Shown here piece by piece: positions 8,018 through 15,654 of a DNA stretch of 64,000 nucleotides. The stretch is from the NCBI RefSeq assembly GCF_001692325.1, contig NZ_LXKN01000012.1:62001-126000 (forward strand), read 5' to 3'. Position 1 is the first letter of the stretch. Every line of letters begins with the position of its first letter. The position numbers and the translations under genes were made by a program. The DNA comes from Rhizobium sp. AC27/96. GTDB taxonomy: Bacteria; Pseudomonadota; Alphaproteobacteria; Rhizobiales; Rhizobiaceae. The notes beneath the pieces were generated by a model. That model was given only the letters and a program-made list of their open reading frames with translations, did not search any database and was not told the DNA's origin.

Positions 8018-8737
8018 TCATGCGTGAGATCGCAATCGAAACACTGCATTCCAGAATTCGGTGGCTTCGAAAGCCCAATCGAACTTGGGAACGAAACGTT
8101 GATCGGGCGTCGCGATGACAGCTTCGACCAGCAGCTTTGCATCATCGAGCTTGGGATTGGCTCGATTGGTTCGTAGAATGGCGAGCACGACCGAACTGCG
8201 TTCGTCGTCCGCAATGGCCAGCTGGACCAGATGACGGTAGGTCCTGTCTTTGAAGAAGATTACGGCCGCCGCCCGCTGCAGCTCAGCATGCTCTGCGTCG
8301 GTGATAAGCGAAAGCTCCAGGCAACGCGCCAGGGTTGCCTGAACATTGACAAGGGGTTCGCTGGTGGGAAGATATCCCATCTCCGCCGGTGCGTGTGACT
8401 GTGCGACGTCCGAATCGTTTTTCAGGCGGCCGGCGGCATAATCTTCATAGATCTTGCCAATGCCGGTCATGCCAAAAGCCGCACATTCTGCCGCTCTTAG
8501 TGCCCCCATGCTTGCCGCGCCGAACACATGAACGCCCTTCGAAAGCGCATAGAGAATTTCCTTGTGCCAGATGGGCGGCACATATTCATAAACGCCGTCG
8601 ATTAGTCCGATGACATTGGCCCCGGCCTCCACAGCCCGGTAAAAATCACCCTGCCGCGCGGGAGGCCGCAACTGGTAGTGGGAGGTCGGCTGCAGATCGG
8701 CGCCATGAAGGGTTGGGCCTGCGAAAATCAATCTCAT
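8018..8737 (-). CDS. TfuA-like protein, partner of YcaO
   Basis: The 239-residue protein carries the TfuA-like core: FAGPTL near the N-terminus, PPARQGDFYRA (25-35), GLIDGVYEYVPPIWHKEIL (44-62) and GAASMGALRAAECAAFGM (73-90), then a GxL..DSDVA stretch. TfuA proteins were first described with trifolitoxin in Rhizobium; in thioviridamide-type clusters and in methanogens they accompany YcaO proteins that install backbone thioamides, probably by helping sulfur delivery. Its ATG overlaps the stop of the YcaO gene by four bases (ATGA), implying translational coupling and joint function. It is the last gene of the apparent precursor-YcaO-TfuA operon. Confidence 0.9.
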   Translation of the reverse strand: MRLIFAGPTLHGADLQPTSHYQLRPPARQGDFYRAVEAGANVIGLIDGVYEYVPPIWHKEILYALSKGVHVFGAASMGALRAAECAAFGMTGIGKIYEDYAAGRLKNDSDVAQSHAPAEMGYLPTSEPLVNVQATLARCLELSLITDAEHAELQRAAAVIFFKDRTYRHLVQLAIADDERSSVVLAILRTNRANPKLDDAKLLVEAVIATPDQRFVPKFDWAFEATEFWNAVFRLRSHA

Positions 8738-9957
8738 CGTGAGTTCAATATCTTTTTCAGTGCCCGTGGGCCGATCCGTTGTCGGCGACTGCCATCGGGA
8801 TTTTCCAATCCCGGAACGAGGACTTTCGCGACGCTGAATTCTGTCTCATGCGGGTTCATTTCAACAACGACCGCCGATGTAATTCCGGCGGCTTTCAGCC
8901 TTGCAATCACGATCCTCAGCATTTCGGCGATGGTTCCCCCGAAACCGCTGCCGACTGCCAGGGGCTGCGGCTCAAAAAACAGTGCCGCACGCAGATGTTC
9001 GGGCAAAGGCCTGGAAAAGGTATGGGGATCTATGTCGTCCCGGGCGCCGCTGATATGGGTTAGCCTGGATTGCGCCGCTTCGGTGATGGCCCGAATGGCA
9101 GCACGTACCGGATTGGGGTGGGCGCCGGCGCCATGCGTCATATCGAGATAGCGCAGCATCATGTCGGGCGGGCCTTGAGGCGCTATGAATGCCTCGAAGC
9201 AGGCAATGCCGATATCGCTTGTTCTGTTGAAGACCTGAAGCCGGAAGCCTGCATCACGCACCCGCGCGGCGAGGCGGTCGATAACCGGATCGTGAAATGA
9301 TGCCACGTCGACGCAGTTTCTCCGCCGCTCGTCTTCAGATGCGAACTGCCAGAGGATTTCCGCGTCGCGCTCAATACGCTCCAGCAGACCATGAAACGTT
9401 GCTTCCATATGGTTATTGCCGGATGCAAGGCCGTCCGAGGACTGCCAGAACCGGTTACGCCTCGTGTCGTCAAGCAATATCGCTTCATACGGCACCCATA
9501 CCTCACACTCCGCGATGATGTCGTTACCCCGAACCCAACCGCACGGCTCTTCGGCGTCAAGCACATCGCGTCCCGCCAAAATCAGGCCATTCAGCGGCTG
9601 CGCGGACAATCCTTCGGATTGCAATGCTTGCAGGGTGGTCCATTGGATATCGATCTTTGGATTTCCTGCCACAGCGCGCTCCAGCGCTTCCATGGCGGCC
9701 GACACCTGTGCATCGATGTCGTCGATGCCCTTGCCTTGGCAGATGACGATCGAGCGAGAGTTCGGGGTGATCGCATTCCAGACCGGAATACCTATGCGGT
9801 CGAGATCTGTCAGCCGGGCCAGCCGTGTAATACCGTGTCTGGCCAGAGCCGGCTCGACACGTGCCAGCGTTTCACTCGGCAGGCAACTGCGATCCGAGTA
9901 TTGATGCAATGGCAAAGCGGACAATCTGACACCTGAGGCAGCTTGCCAGCCCTCCAC
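8734..9957 (-). CDS. YcaO-domain ATP-dependent peptide cyclodehydratase/thioamidase
   Basis: The 407-residue protein shows the three conserved YcaO blocks that build the ATP site: GKGIDDIDAQVSAAMEALER (75-94), ASGNNHMEATFHGLLERIER (178-197), and GAGAHPNPVRAAIRAITEAA (276-295) followed by QSRLTHISGARDD. YcaO enzymes phosphorylate a backbone amide of a peptide to form azolines or, with TfuA, thioamides. No fused E1-like (C-protein) domain or separate one nearby is visible, so it is a stand-alone YcaO paired with TfuA. The start is a GTG at 9957 with only a weak ribosome-binding site, 42 bp after the precursor stop; no later Met gives a complete domain. The C-terminus (KKILNSR) lacks the proline-rich PxPxP ending of azoline-forming YcaOs, which fits the TfuA/thioamide type. 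Confidence 0.92.
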   Translation of the reverse strand: MEGWQAASGVRLSALPLHQYSDRSCLPSETLARVEPALARHGITRLARLTDLDRIGIPVWNAITPNSRSIVICQGKGIDDIDAQVSAAMEALERAVAGNPKIDIQWTTLQALQSEGLSAQPLNGLILAGRDVLDAEEPCGWVRGNDIIAECEVWVPYEAILLDDTRRNRFWQSSDGLASGNNHMEATFHGLLERIERDAEILWQFASEDERRRNCVDVASFHDPVIDRLAARVRDAGFRLQVFNRTSDIGIACFEAFIAPQGPPDMMLRYLDMTHGAGAHPNPVRAAIRAITEAAQSRLTHISGARDDIDPHTFSRPLPEHLRAALFFEPQPLAVGSGFGGTIAEMLRIVIARLKAAGITSAVVVEMNPHETEFSVAKVLVPGLENPDGSRRQRIGPRALKKILNSR

Positions 9958-9999
9958 TCCAACAATCAGGCATCGGAGCGGAAGGCACAGAGACTAGCG

Positions 10000-10290
10000 T
10001 TATTGGGCGCGCAGACCCATCGGCGGCGTCTTGTAGTAAAGGCCAGAAAACGCCTGTTCCTTCGGCTCGACAGCGACGGCGACATCAAGTTGCGGGGTTT
10101 TGTAGAGAAGGCCGGAAAATGCCGCTTCCCTCGGCTCGACGGCGATTGCCACTTCGGCGGCCGACTCGCTCGTGGCGTCTGCGATATAGGCTTCGCGGTT
10201 GCCATCAATAGCCGTGACCGTGCCTGCCGCAAAGTCGACGAGCCATAGCCCCGTTTCGCCCTTGACACCCAAAATCATCATTTTCGACAT
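10000..10290 (-). CDS. candidate RiPP precursor peptide with two tandem 23-residue core repeats
   Basis: The ATG at 10290 has GAGGAG eight bases upstream and yields 96 residues. Residues 1-46 look like a leader (MSKMMILGVKGETGLWLVDF, then an AGTV turn and an acidic/alanine stretch to E46). Residues 47-69 and 70-92 are tandem copies with the pattern VAxAVEP[RK]ExAFSGL[LY]YKTP, followed by a short GLRAQ tail. There is no cysteine anywhere, so modification would fall on Ser59/Ser82, Thr65/Thr88 or on backbone amides. It sits 42 bp upstream of the YcaO gene on the same strand, where a substrate would be expected. A longer in-frame reading upstream exists but lacks this ribosome-binding site. The substrate role is inferred from context and repeats. 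Confidence 0.75.
   Translation of the reverse strand: MSKMMILGVKGETGLWLVDFAAGTVTAIDGNREAYIADATSESAAEVAIAVEPREAAFSGLLYKTPQLDVAVAVEPKEQAFSGLYYKTPPMGLRAQ
10015..10152 (-). repeat. two 69-bp tandem repeats encoding the precursor cores
   Basis: Unit 1 is 10084-10152 (residues 47-69) and unit 2 is 10015-10083 (residues 70-92). They differ at conservative positions (I/V, R/K, A/Q, L/Y), while AVEP, AFSGL and YKTP are unchanged. Multi-core precursors of this kind release several products from one peptide. Confidence 0.9.
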
Positions 10291-10756
10291 GCAACACTCC
10301 TCAGGTGAGACAATGGAAAAATCAATGCACAACGTCGCCTGCGTCCAAACTGGATCACAGCTTCCACGGATGCTCGCACACGGACGCCAACCTGTCACCA
10401 GAATTTCTAGCCCACCTGATGGTTTCAACCAGATCGCGTGGTCATTGCCGATTTACATGTCTGAGCTTTTGAAGCCTGCAGAATTCGGTTGAATTACACA
10501 TCAAACGGACCCCTTTTTGCCGCTTTTTGATAACCGGCAAATGGCTCAAGATAGTGAAGCATGTCATAAGCCCGCCTCCACCCACTGAGGTCAGCGCCAA
10601 GCAGAAAATGGCCCGCCCCCGGGCTGGACCAGCAACGAGCTTCAACTCAATCACCAGCTGGCAAGTTGGATTTCAAATTCCGCTGACGAAGGAACCCAAC
10701 CGCCGGCGCCCAGCGGGTGTGAGGCGGATCTCGCTGCCTGTGGCCTTGAATCGCGG
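10291..10756. other. 466 bp upstream of the peptide cassette; no supported gene
   Basis: This region must contain the minus-strand promoter for the precursor-YcaO-TfuA unit, but I could not pick convincing -35/-10 boxes. A copy of a short dispersed repeat (GGTCAGCGCCAAGCAGAAAA) lies at 10589-10610. Frames in the region lack family-like sequence. Confidence 0.45.
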
Positions 10757-11188
10757 CTATTTCACCACCTTGATGTCCACTCTTGTGATAGTGGAGCCGG
10801 TACGGAACGTGACGAGGTCCTCGCCGACGAAGCCAGGATCTGGACGATAGTAGACGAAAGCCACCCCCGCCACCTTACCGGCGCAGCCTTGAAGCGGGCC
10901 TTCCTTGACCATCTTGACGCGGGCTTCCTTCCACTCAAAGCTCACCTGCCCATGCCCCGGATAGTCAAGAGTATCGGGATAGGTGCTTATGATGTCCCTG
11001 CAGCCTGGCGTGACACCTTGCACCACTCCGATCGCGGTGCGTCTATCGGATCTCACGACCTTGCTTTGCGTTTCGTGAGTTGCCACGCCAACACAGCCCG
11101 ACAGCACCAAAACAAGTCCTGACACCAGGCCGATATGAACAGCAGTTCTATATGTCATCATTTCCCGGCTTTCGGCATGGTTTGTCAT
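10757..11188 (-). CDS. putative outer-membrane/periplasmic lipoprotein
   Basis: The product has 143 residues from the ATG at 11188 (GAGG ten bases upstream) or slightly fewer from the tandem ATGs at 11161/11158. A hydrophobic signal segment (AVHIGLVSGLVLVL) ends in the lipobox L-S-G-C, with Cys32 as the expected lipidated residue. The mature part is about 110 residues, beta-rich, with two further cysteines (TPGCRDI, LQGCAGK) and a C-terminal stretch (DPGFVGEDLVTFRTGSTITRVDIKVVK) like the end of an Ig-like or cadherin-like strand pair. Function is unknown. It lies upstream of the peptide cassette on the same strand but 466 bp away, so it is probably independent. Confidence 0.65.
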   Translation of the reverse strand: MTNHAESREMMTYRTAVHIGLVSGLVLVLSGCVGVATHETQSKVVRSDRRTAIGVVQGVTPGCRDIISTYPDTLDYPGHGQVSFEWKEARVKMVKEGPLQGCAGKVAGVAFVYYRPDPGFVGEDLVTFRTGSTITRVDIKVVK

Positions 11189-11338
11189 TCAGGAGCGGCC
11201 TCTCCCCGGTTTACCGTTCCCGCATGGCCCCTGATGCGACCCCGGCCAGCGGCGAGAAGAGATAGCCATTTGCTGATACCGATCGATTTAGGACTATTGT
11301 GAATCTCCTTACGCGCAACTGATGCAGGTGCCAACCCG

Positions 11339-12268
11339 TCAGTCGGGAGGAAGGCGGTCTTTGGTGCGCGCGACATCGGCAAGCAGGCGGGTTGCAGCTA
11401 TGCATTCCTGTGCTGCGTACCAGTAGCGTTGGTTGAGTTCTATGTTGAATATGACCCCCGTGGGAAAGATGCATTCAGTCATGAGTGCCGACCAGGGGAT
11501 ATCGCCCCAGCCAACGGGCAGATGGAGATCCCCGTGACCATAGGCGAGGCGTTCGCCCTCGGTATACATCCAGATATCATCCTGCCGACCGAAGCTGTCG
11601 TGAACGTGGAGATGAACCGCATAGGGCGCAAGCGCTGCGATTTCCTTGACGAACATGTCGCGGGCGCCCTCGAAGTCGAGCTTCAGGTAGGAGTGGCTGA
11701 AATCGAGTGTCGCCATGACATGGCTGTGGGCAATCAACCCAAGTTCCCGCGCAAGCCGTGACGGAGAAGAGGCATAGCCATTCCCTTTATCGTCACCAAA
11801 AAGCGATTCGACACAAAGGATCAGGCCATATTGACGAGCAACGTCCCCAGCGCGCGATAGCGCCTCGCGTTGCCGCTCATATGCCGCTTCCCGACCGCTT
11901 GATTGCTGTAGCGGCGCAAGACCGGAATGCATGACATAATGCTCCGCCCCCATTTCTGCGGCAACCTCCAGGGACGCCTTTAGCACCTCGAAATGCCGGG
12001 GCAGGCGCCATGCCTCATCCATGAAGTTGATTGCGAGCGGTCCATGCACCGAATAGGCCACATCACGACCGCGGCAGGCGCGTAGCAAGGCATCAAGCTG
12101 TGGCTTGCGAATTTTCCCTCCGACGACCAGGTCGAGATCAAATGTCGGTATCTCGATCGAATCCACGCCGAGGGCTTGAATCATATCAAGCTCTGCCGCG
12201 AAATCTGAAAGGTCGTTCGCTCTTTTGTGGGCGGAAAGCCCGACACCGCCGGCGCGGTTGATAGCCAT
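11339..12268 (-). CDS. sugar phosphate isomerase/epimerase-like TIM-barrel protein
   Basis: The protein has about 309 residues from MAINRAGGVG (ATG at 12268); in-frame ATGs at 12286 and 12307 would add a short N-terminal tail. Its layout is the xylose-isomerase-like TIM barrel (AP endonuclease 2 family): VDSIEIPTFD early, YSVHGPLAINFMD, a metal-ligand-like HYVMHSGL, ILCVESLFGDDKGNG with Glu, ATLDFSHSYLKLD with Asp/His, HLHVHDSFG, and a late NIELNQRYW with Glu. Such proteins isomerise or epimerise sugars and inositols with a divalent metal. It is divergent from the Pot-type ABC operon at 12514, so it may act on the imported compound; the substrate is unknown. Confidence 0.8.
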   Translation of the reverse strand: MAINRAGGVGLSAHKRANDLSDFAAELDMIQALGVDSIEIPTFDLDLVVGGKIRKPQLDALLRACRGRDVAYSVHGPLAINFMDEAWRLPRHFEVLKASLEVAAEMGAEHYVMHSGLAPLQQSSGREAAYERQREALSRAGDVARQYGLILCVESLFGDDKGNGYASSPSRLARELGLIAHSHVMATLDFSHSYLKLDFEGARDMFVKEIAALAPYAVHLHVHDSFGRQDDIWMYTEGERLAYGHGDLHLPVGWGDIPWSALMTECIFPTGVIFNIELNQRYWYAAQECIAATRLLADVARTKDRLPPD

Positions 12269-12344
12269 TTCTACAGGACCTTTCATTTGGAAGCAGTGGC
12301 CACCCAATAGCCACTTAAAGTAGAGCGCGTCTAACGAGGCCGCA

Positions 12345-12360
12345 TGTCAGCCAGCTGACA
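12345..12360. promoter_or_regulatory. dyad in divergent promoter region (possible operator)
   Basis: TGTCAG and CTGACA form 6-bp inverted arms around CCAG, between the isomerase-like gene and the ABC operon. It could bind a regulator of both units. No regulator gene is adjacent, so this is only suggestive. Confidence 0.35.
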
Positions 12361-12513
12361 AATCTATGACATTTCGATTAAACTTTTCACGGATCAGCTA
12401 TCTGCAATTCCTCGATAAATGCTTGAGAATGTTCGCATAACTGTCACATGGTCCTCCTATATCCCGAGCCATTGCAAGCGGCCAATGCCGGCCGCCGGAA
12501 CGGAGATGTTTCC

Positions 12514-13641
12514 ATGACAGATATTAGTCGCCGTATCTTATTGAAAAGCGCCGCCACCACCGCAGGCTTTATGCTCGCCGCGCCGTTCGTATCCCGAACG
12601 GGGTTTGCCGCAGGGTCGTCGGGCACTTTGAACATCTTCGCATGGGCCGGCTATATCTCGGACGAGATGCTCGCCAAATTCGAAAAGGATACGGGCATCA
12701 AGCCGGTCTACACGCCCTATGGGACGAACGACGAACTTCTTAACCAGATGCGCGCGAGCAACGGCAAAGGCTATGATGTGATCTGGCCAGCGCTTGATCG
12801 TGTACCCAACTATGTCGAGTTCGGTCTCATACAGCCTATCGACGAAAAGAAGGTTCTCTGGGATCGGGCGCTTGCAAGTGCCGTCAAGGGTTCCGAAACC
12901 CTCGGGGCAGTTGTTGGCGGCAAACGGTATCAGGTGCCGACCGATTGGGGCACGGAAGCGATCGCCTTCGACAAGACCACGTCACCTCTCACCTATGGCA
13001 CCGCTTCCTACGGTGATATCTGGAAGCCGGAAATGGTTGGCAAAGCCACCGTTCGCGGTCACTCCGGGCTTGTCGGCCTCGGTCTGTGGATGGAAGCACA
13101 AGGCAAGTTGCCACGGCCGATGCGTGACAGCTTCAAGGACGAAAGCACGATGCGCGTCAACTATGATGCCATCATGGCGGAAGCTCTCGCCCGCAAAGGC
13201 AACATCGCCCAGTTCTGGTCGAACGAGAACGAGGCCCAGGGTGCTTTTCGCGCCAACGGAGTAACGATCGGGCAAACCTGGGACTCCTCGGCGGCCGGCC
13301 TCGTCAAGGAAGGCATGCCGATCGGCTTTGTCGCGCCGAAAGAAGGGGCTCTCACCTGGATGGAAGGCGTTTCTATCCCGATCGGCGCCACCAATCTCGA
13401 ACAGGCCTATGCTTTCCTGAATTGGATGCTGACACCAGAAGCCGGTGCTCTCTACGCCAACCATACGTCGATCAATACGACAGCCGTCGGCGCGGAAAAA
13501 TTCCTTTCGGAAGCCTCTCAGGCCTTCTTCAAGGCCGCTTATCCGGGGGATGCTCTTGAAAAGCTCTGGTGGTGGCCGGTGCAGGACAACTGGTTCGTCG
13601 CGCTGCGCAACGAATATCAAGACAAGTTCCTTTCGGCTTGA
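12514..13641 (+). CDS. ABC transporter substrate-binding protein, PotD/polyamine-type (Tat-exported)
   Basis: The ATG at 12514 has GGAG upstream; a frame reaching further upstream is not needed. The 375-residue product starts with a twin-arginine signal (SRRILLKSAATTAGFMLAAPFVSRTGFAAG) and then the family-1/PotD-like fold: LNIFAWAGYISDEMLAKFEKDTG, YDVIWPALDRV, QVPTDWGTEAIAFDKT, FWSNENEAQGAF and AYAFLNWMLTPEAGALYAN. PotD-type proteins bind spermidine, putrescine or other small cationic or organic compounds in the periplasm. It heads a four-gene operon with an ATPase and two permeases. The true ligand is uncertain, because a sugar-isomerase-like gene is divergent. Confidence 0.88.
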   Translation: MTDISRRILLKSAATTAGFMLAAPFVSRTGFAAGSSGTLNIFAWAGYISDEMLAKFEKDTGIKPVYTPYGTNDELLNQMRASNGKGYDVIWPALDRVPNYVEFGLIQPIDEKKVLWDRALASAVKGSETLGAVVGGKRYQVPTDWGTEAIAFDKTTSPLTYGTASYGDIWKPEMVGKATVRGHSGLVGLGLWMEAQGKLPRPMRDSFKDESTMRVNYDAIMAEALARKGNIAQFWSNENEAQGAFRANGVTIGQTWDSSAAGLVKEGMPIGFVAPKEGALTWMEGVSIPIGATNLEQAYAFLNWMLTPEAGALYANHTSINTTAVGAEKFLSEASQAFFKAAYPGDALEKLWWWPVQDNWFVALRNEYQDKFLSA

Positions 13642-13661
13642 TCGTACCGCATCTCAATGAG

Positions 13662-13687
13662 AACGGCGGGGCAACAACCCCGCCGTT
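13662..13687 (+). other. intercistronic hairpin after the binding-protein gene
   Basis: A perfect 10-bp stem (AACGGCGGGG / CCCCGCCGTT) encloses a CAACAA loop with no T-run. It lies between the binding-protein gene and the ATPase gene. Such hairpins commonly stabilise the upstream message, so the binding protein is made in excess. Confidence 0.75.
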
Positions 13688-13709
13688 GCATTTCAAGGAT
13701 AAAATACTC

Positions 13710-14780
13710 ATGTCCCGCTCCGTCGAACTGATCGAGATCGAAATGGCCTACGGCCAGACCCGCGCGGTGAATAAGCTGTCAATGGCAGTTGAAGGCGGAG
13801 AATTCTTCTCCATTCTTGGACCTTCGGGCTGCGGGAAGACAACCATCCTGCGGCTGATCGCAGGCTTCATGCAGCCGACAGCCGGACGCGTCCTGATCGG
13901 TGGCTGCGATATGGCTGGTATCGGCGCAAACCAACGGCCGACATCGATGATCTTTCAATCGCTCGCCCTGTTTCCCCTGATGCCGGTCTGGGAAAACATT
14001 GCTTTCGGATTGGAAATGCGGGGAGTAACCAAGGCGGAGCGGCGCAAACGCGCGCAGGAATTGCTCGAGTTGATTGCGCTCCCAGGCTATGGCGACCGCT
14101 CCATCCACGAGCTTTCCGGCGGGCAGCGTCAGCGTGTCGCAATTGCTCGGGCACTTGCTGTCGAGCCGCAAGTCCTGCTTCTCGACGAACCTCTTTCGGC
14201 ACTTGATCTGAAACTTAGGCAGCAATTGCGCTCTGAACTGCGGTCGCTGCAGAAGCGCACGGGTGTTACCTTTATTTACATCACCCATGACCAGTCCGAA
14301 GCACTCGCAATGTCGGACCGGGTAGCCGTCATGAATGCTGGTCTCCTTCAGCAAGTAGCGACGCCGCGCGAACTCTATGCCAATCCGACGACATCATTCG
14401 TTGCCAAATTTGTTGGCGAAAACAACGAGTTTTCCGGCAGGATCGTGCGCATCGCCGATGGGGTCGCCGCTGTCGAGACCGACTGTGGCAGCTTTCTCGG
14501 ACGTTGCACGGCAAATCTGAAAACGGGGGATGCCGCACTCATCTACATTCGACCGGAGGCGATTTTGGTCGGCGTTGATATCGGGCAGAACCATGTGCAC
14601 GCTGTCATAGAAGGACTGGAATTTGAAGGCGCCATGGCGATGATGCGCGCAAAGACGGATGGTGGGCAACATTTGATCGCAGCCCTGCCACACCATGCGC
14701 TTGCACATGCGCCGGCGACAGGAACCCGCGTGCAATTGTCCTTTGAGCCGTCACAGGCCTTGGTGTTGCCCCATGCATAG
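13710..14780 (+). CDS. ABC transporter ATP-binding protein, PotA-type
   Basis: I chose the ATG at 13710 (AAGGA upstream; MSRSVELIEIEMAYGQ) over an upstream in-frame start that would overlap the binding-protein gene. The 356-residue protein has Walker A GPSGCGKTT, Q-loop FQSLALFP, signature LSGGQRQRVAIARAL, Walker B VLLLDEPLSALD and the switch His in ITHDQSEA. A C-terminal TOBE-type domain follows (residues ~240-356), as in PotA/FbpC importers. It energises the two permeases downstream. It overlaps the next gene by eight bases, so the operon is tightly coupled. Confidence 0.93.
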   Translation: MSRSVELIEIEMAYGQTRAVNKLSMAVEGGEFFSILGPSGCGKTTILRLIAGFMQPTAGRVLIGGCDMAGIGANQRPTSMIFQSLALFPLMPVWENIAFGLEMRGVTKAERRKRAQELLELIALPGYGDRSIHELSGGQRQRVAIARALAVEPQVLLLDEPLSALDLKLRQQLRSELRSLQKRTGVTFIYITHDQSEALAMSDRVAVMNAGLLQQVATPRELYANPTTSFVAKFVGENNEFSGRIVRIADGVAAVETDCGSFLGRCTANLKTGDAALIYIRPEAILVGVDIGQNHVHAVIEGLEFEGAMAMMRAKTDGGQHLIAALPHHALAHAPATGTRVQLSFEPSQALVLPHA

Positions 14781-15654
14781 TATGATTCAGCGTTTTGGAG
14801 CCGGTCTCGGAGGCTTCATCATCATCGTCGTCGCCATATGGCTGCTGGGTTTGGTGCTCGCACCTAATCTTATGATGCTCGATTTTTCGCTGCGCCCGAA
14901 TCTGGCTCCAGCACAGATCGGTGGCCCGGACGATCACTATTCGCTGGTCAACTTCATTGCTCTGTTCGCAAATCCGGTGCATCGCGCCATATTTTTCAAG
15001 ACCGTATGGGCGAGCCTGCTCGTCACTTTGACCACCCTGATCATCACCTATCCCTTGGCATTCTGGCTGGCAAAGGTAGCGCCTCGCCGATCAGTGCGTT
15101 TGGTCACGGTAGCGCTAGTCATTCCCTTCTGGATCAACGAGGTGCTGCGGACCCTCGCCTGGTATCTGCTGCTTGCCTTCAATGGCCCGCTGAACGTGGC
15201 CCTCGTCTGGTTAGGGATCCTCGATACGCCAATCCGCTGGTTCGGTGACGGCGGCGTTCTGGTGGGAATGGTTTATGCCTACGTGTTATTCATGCTGTTT
15301 CCAGTATACAATTCCATCTCGACACTGGACTCACCACAGATCGAGGCTGCCCGGAATCTCGGCGCCTCGACCATTCAAATCCATCGCAGAATCGTCATTC
15401 CCCATGCGAAGGCAGGGATCGCCACGGGCTGTGTCTTTACCTTCATGCTGGCGGCCGGCAGCTATGTCGCACCGGCTCTCCTTGGCGCGCCGGGCAGCCG
15501 CTGGTTCACCGAAATCATCTACAATTGGTTTTTCGAGGGTGGCAACTGGAACCGCGGCGCCGCCTATGCGCTGGTCCTGCTGCTGCTGTGCATGACGATG
15601 GTAATGGCCGCCCTCAGGATTTTCCGAGTGAACCTTGCGGATGTTACGAAATGA
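14773..15654 (+). CDS. ABC transporter permease, PotB-type
   Basis: This permease has about 293 residues from the ATG at 14773, which overlaps the ATPase stop by eight bases; an ATG at 14782 is an alternative. It has six likely membrane segments, beginning GGFIIIVVAIWLLGLVLAPNLMMLDFSL. The cytoplasmic EAA loop is readable as IEAARNLGASTIQIHRRIVIPHAKAGI, which docks to the ATPase. A periplasmic insert (RPNLAPAQIGGPDDHYSLVNFIALFANPVHR) follows the first segment, as in PotB proteins. It forms the channel together with the PotC-type protein encoded next. Confidence 0.9.
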   Translation: MHSMIQRFGAGLGGFIIIVVAIWLLGLVLAPNLMMLDFSLRPNLAPAQIGGPDDHYSLVNFIALFANPVHRAIFFKTVWASLLVTLTTLIITYPLAFWLAKVAPRRSVRLVTVALVIPFWINEVLRTLAWYLLLAFNGPLNVALVWLGILDTPIRWFGDGGVLVGMVYAYVLFMLFPVYNSISTLDSPQIEAARNLGASTIQIHRRIVIPHAKAGIATGCVFTFMLAAGSYVAPALLGAPGSRWFTEIIYNWFFEGGNWNRGAAYALVLLLLCMTMVMAALRIFRVNLADVTK

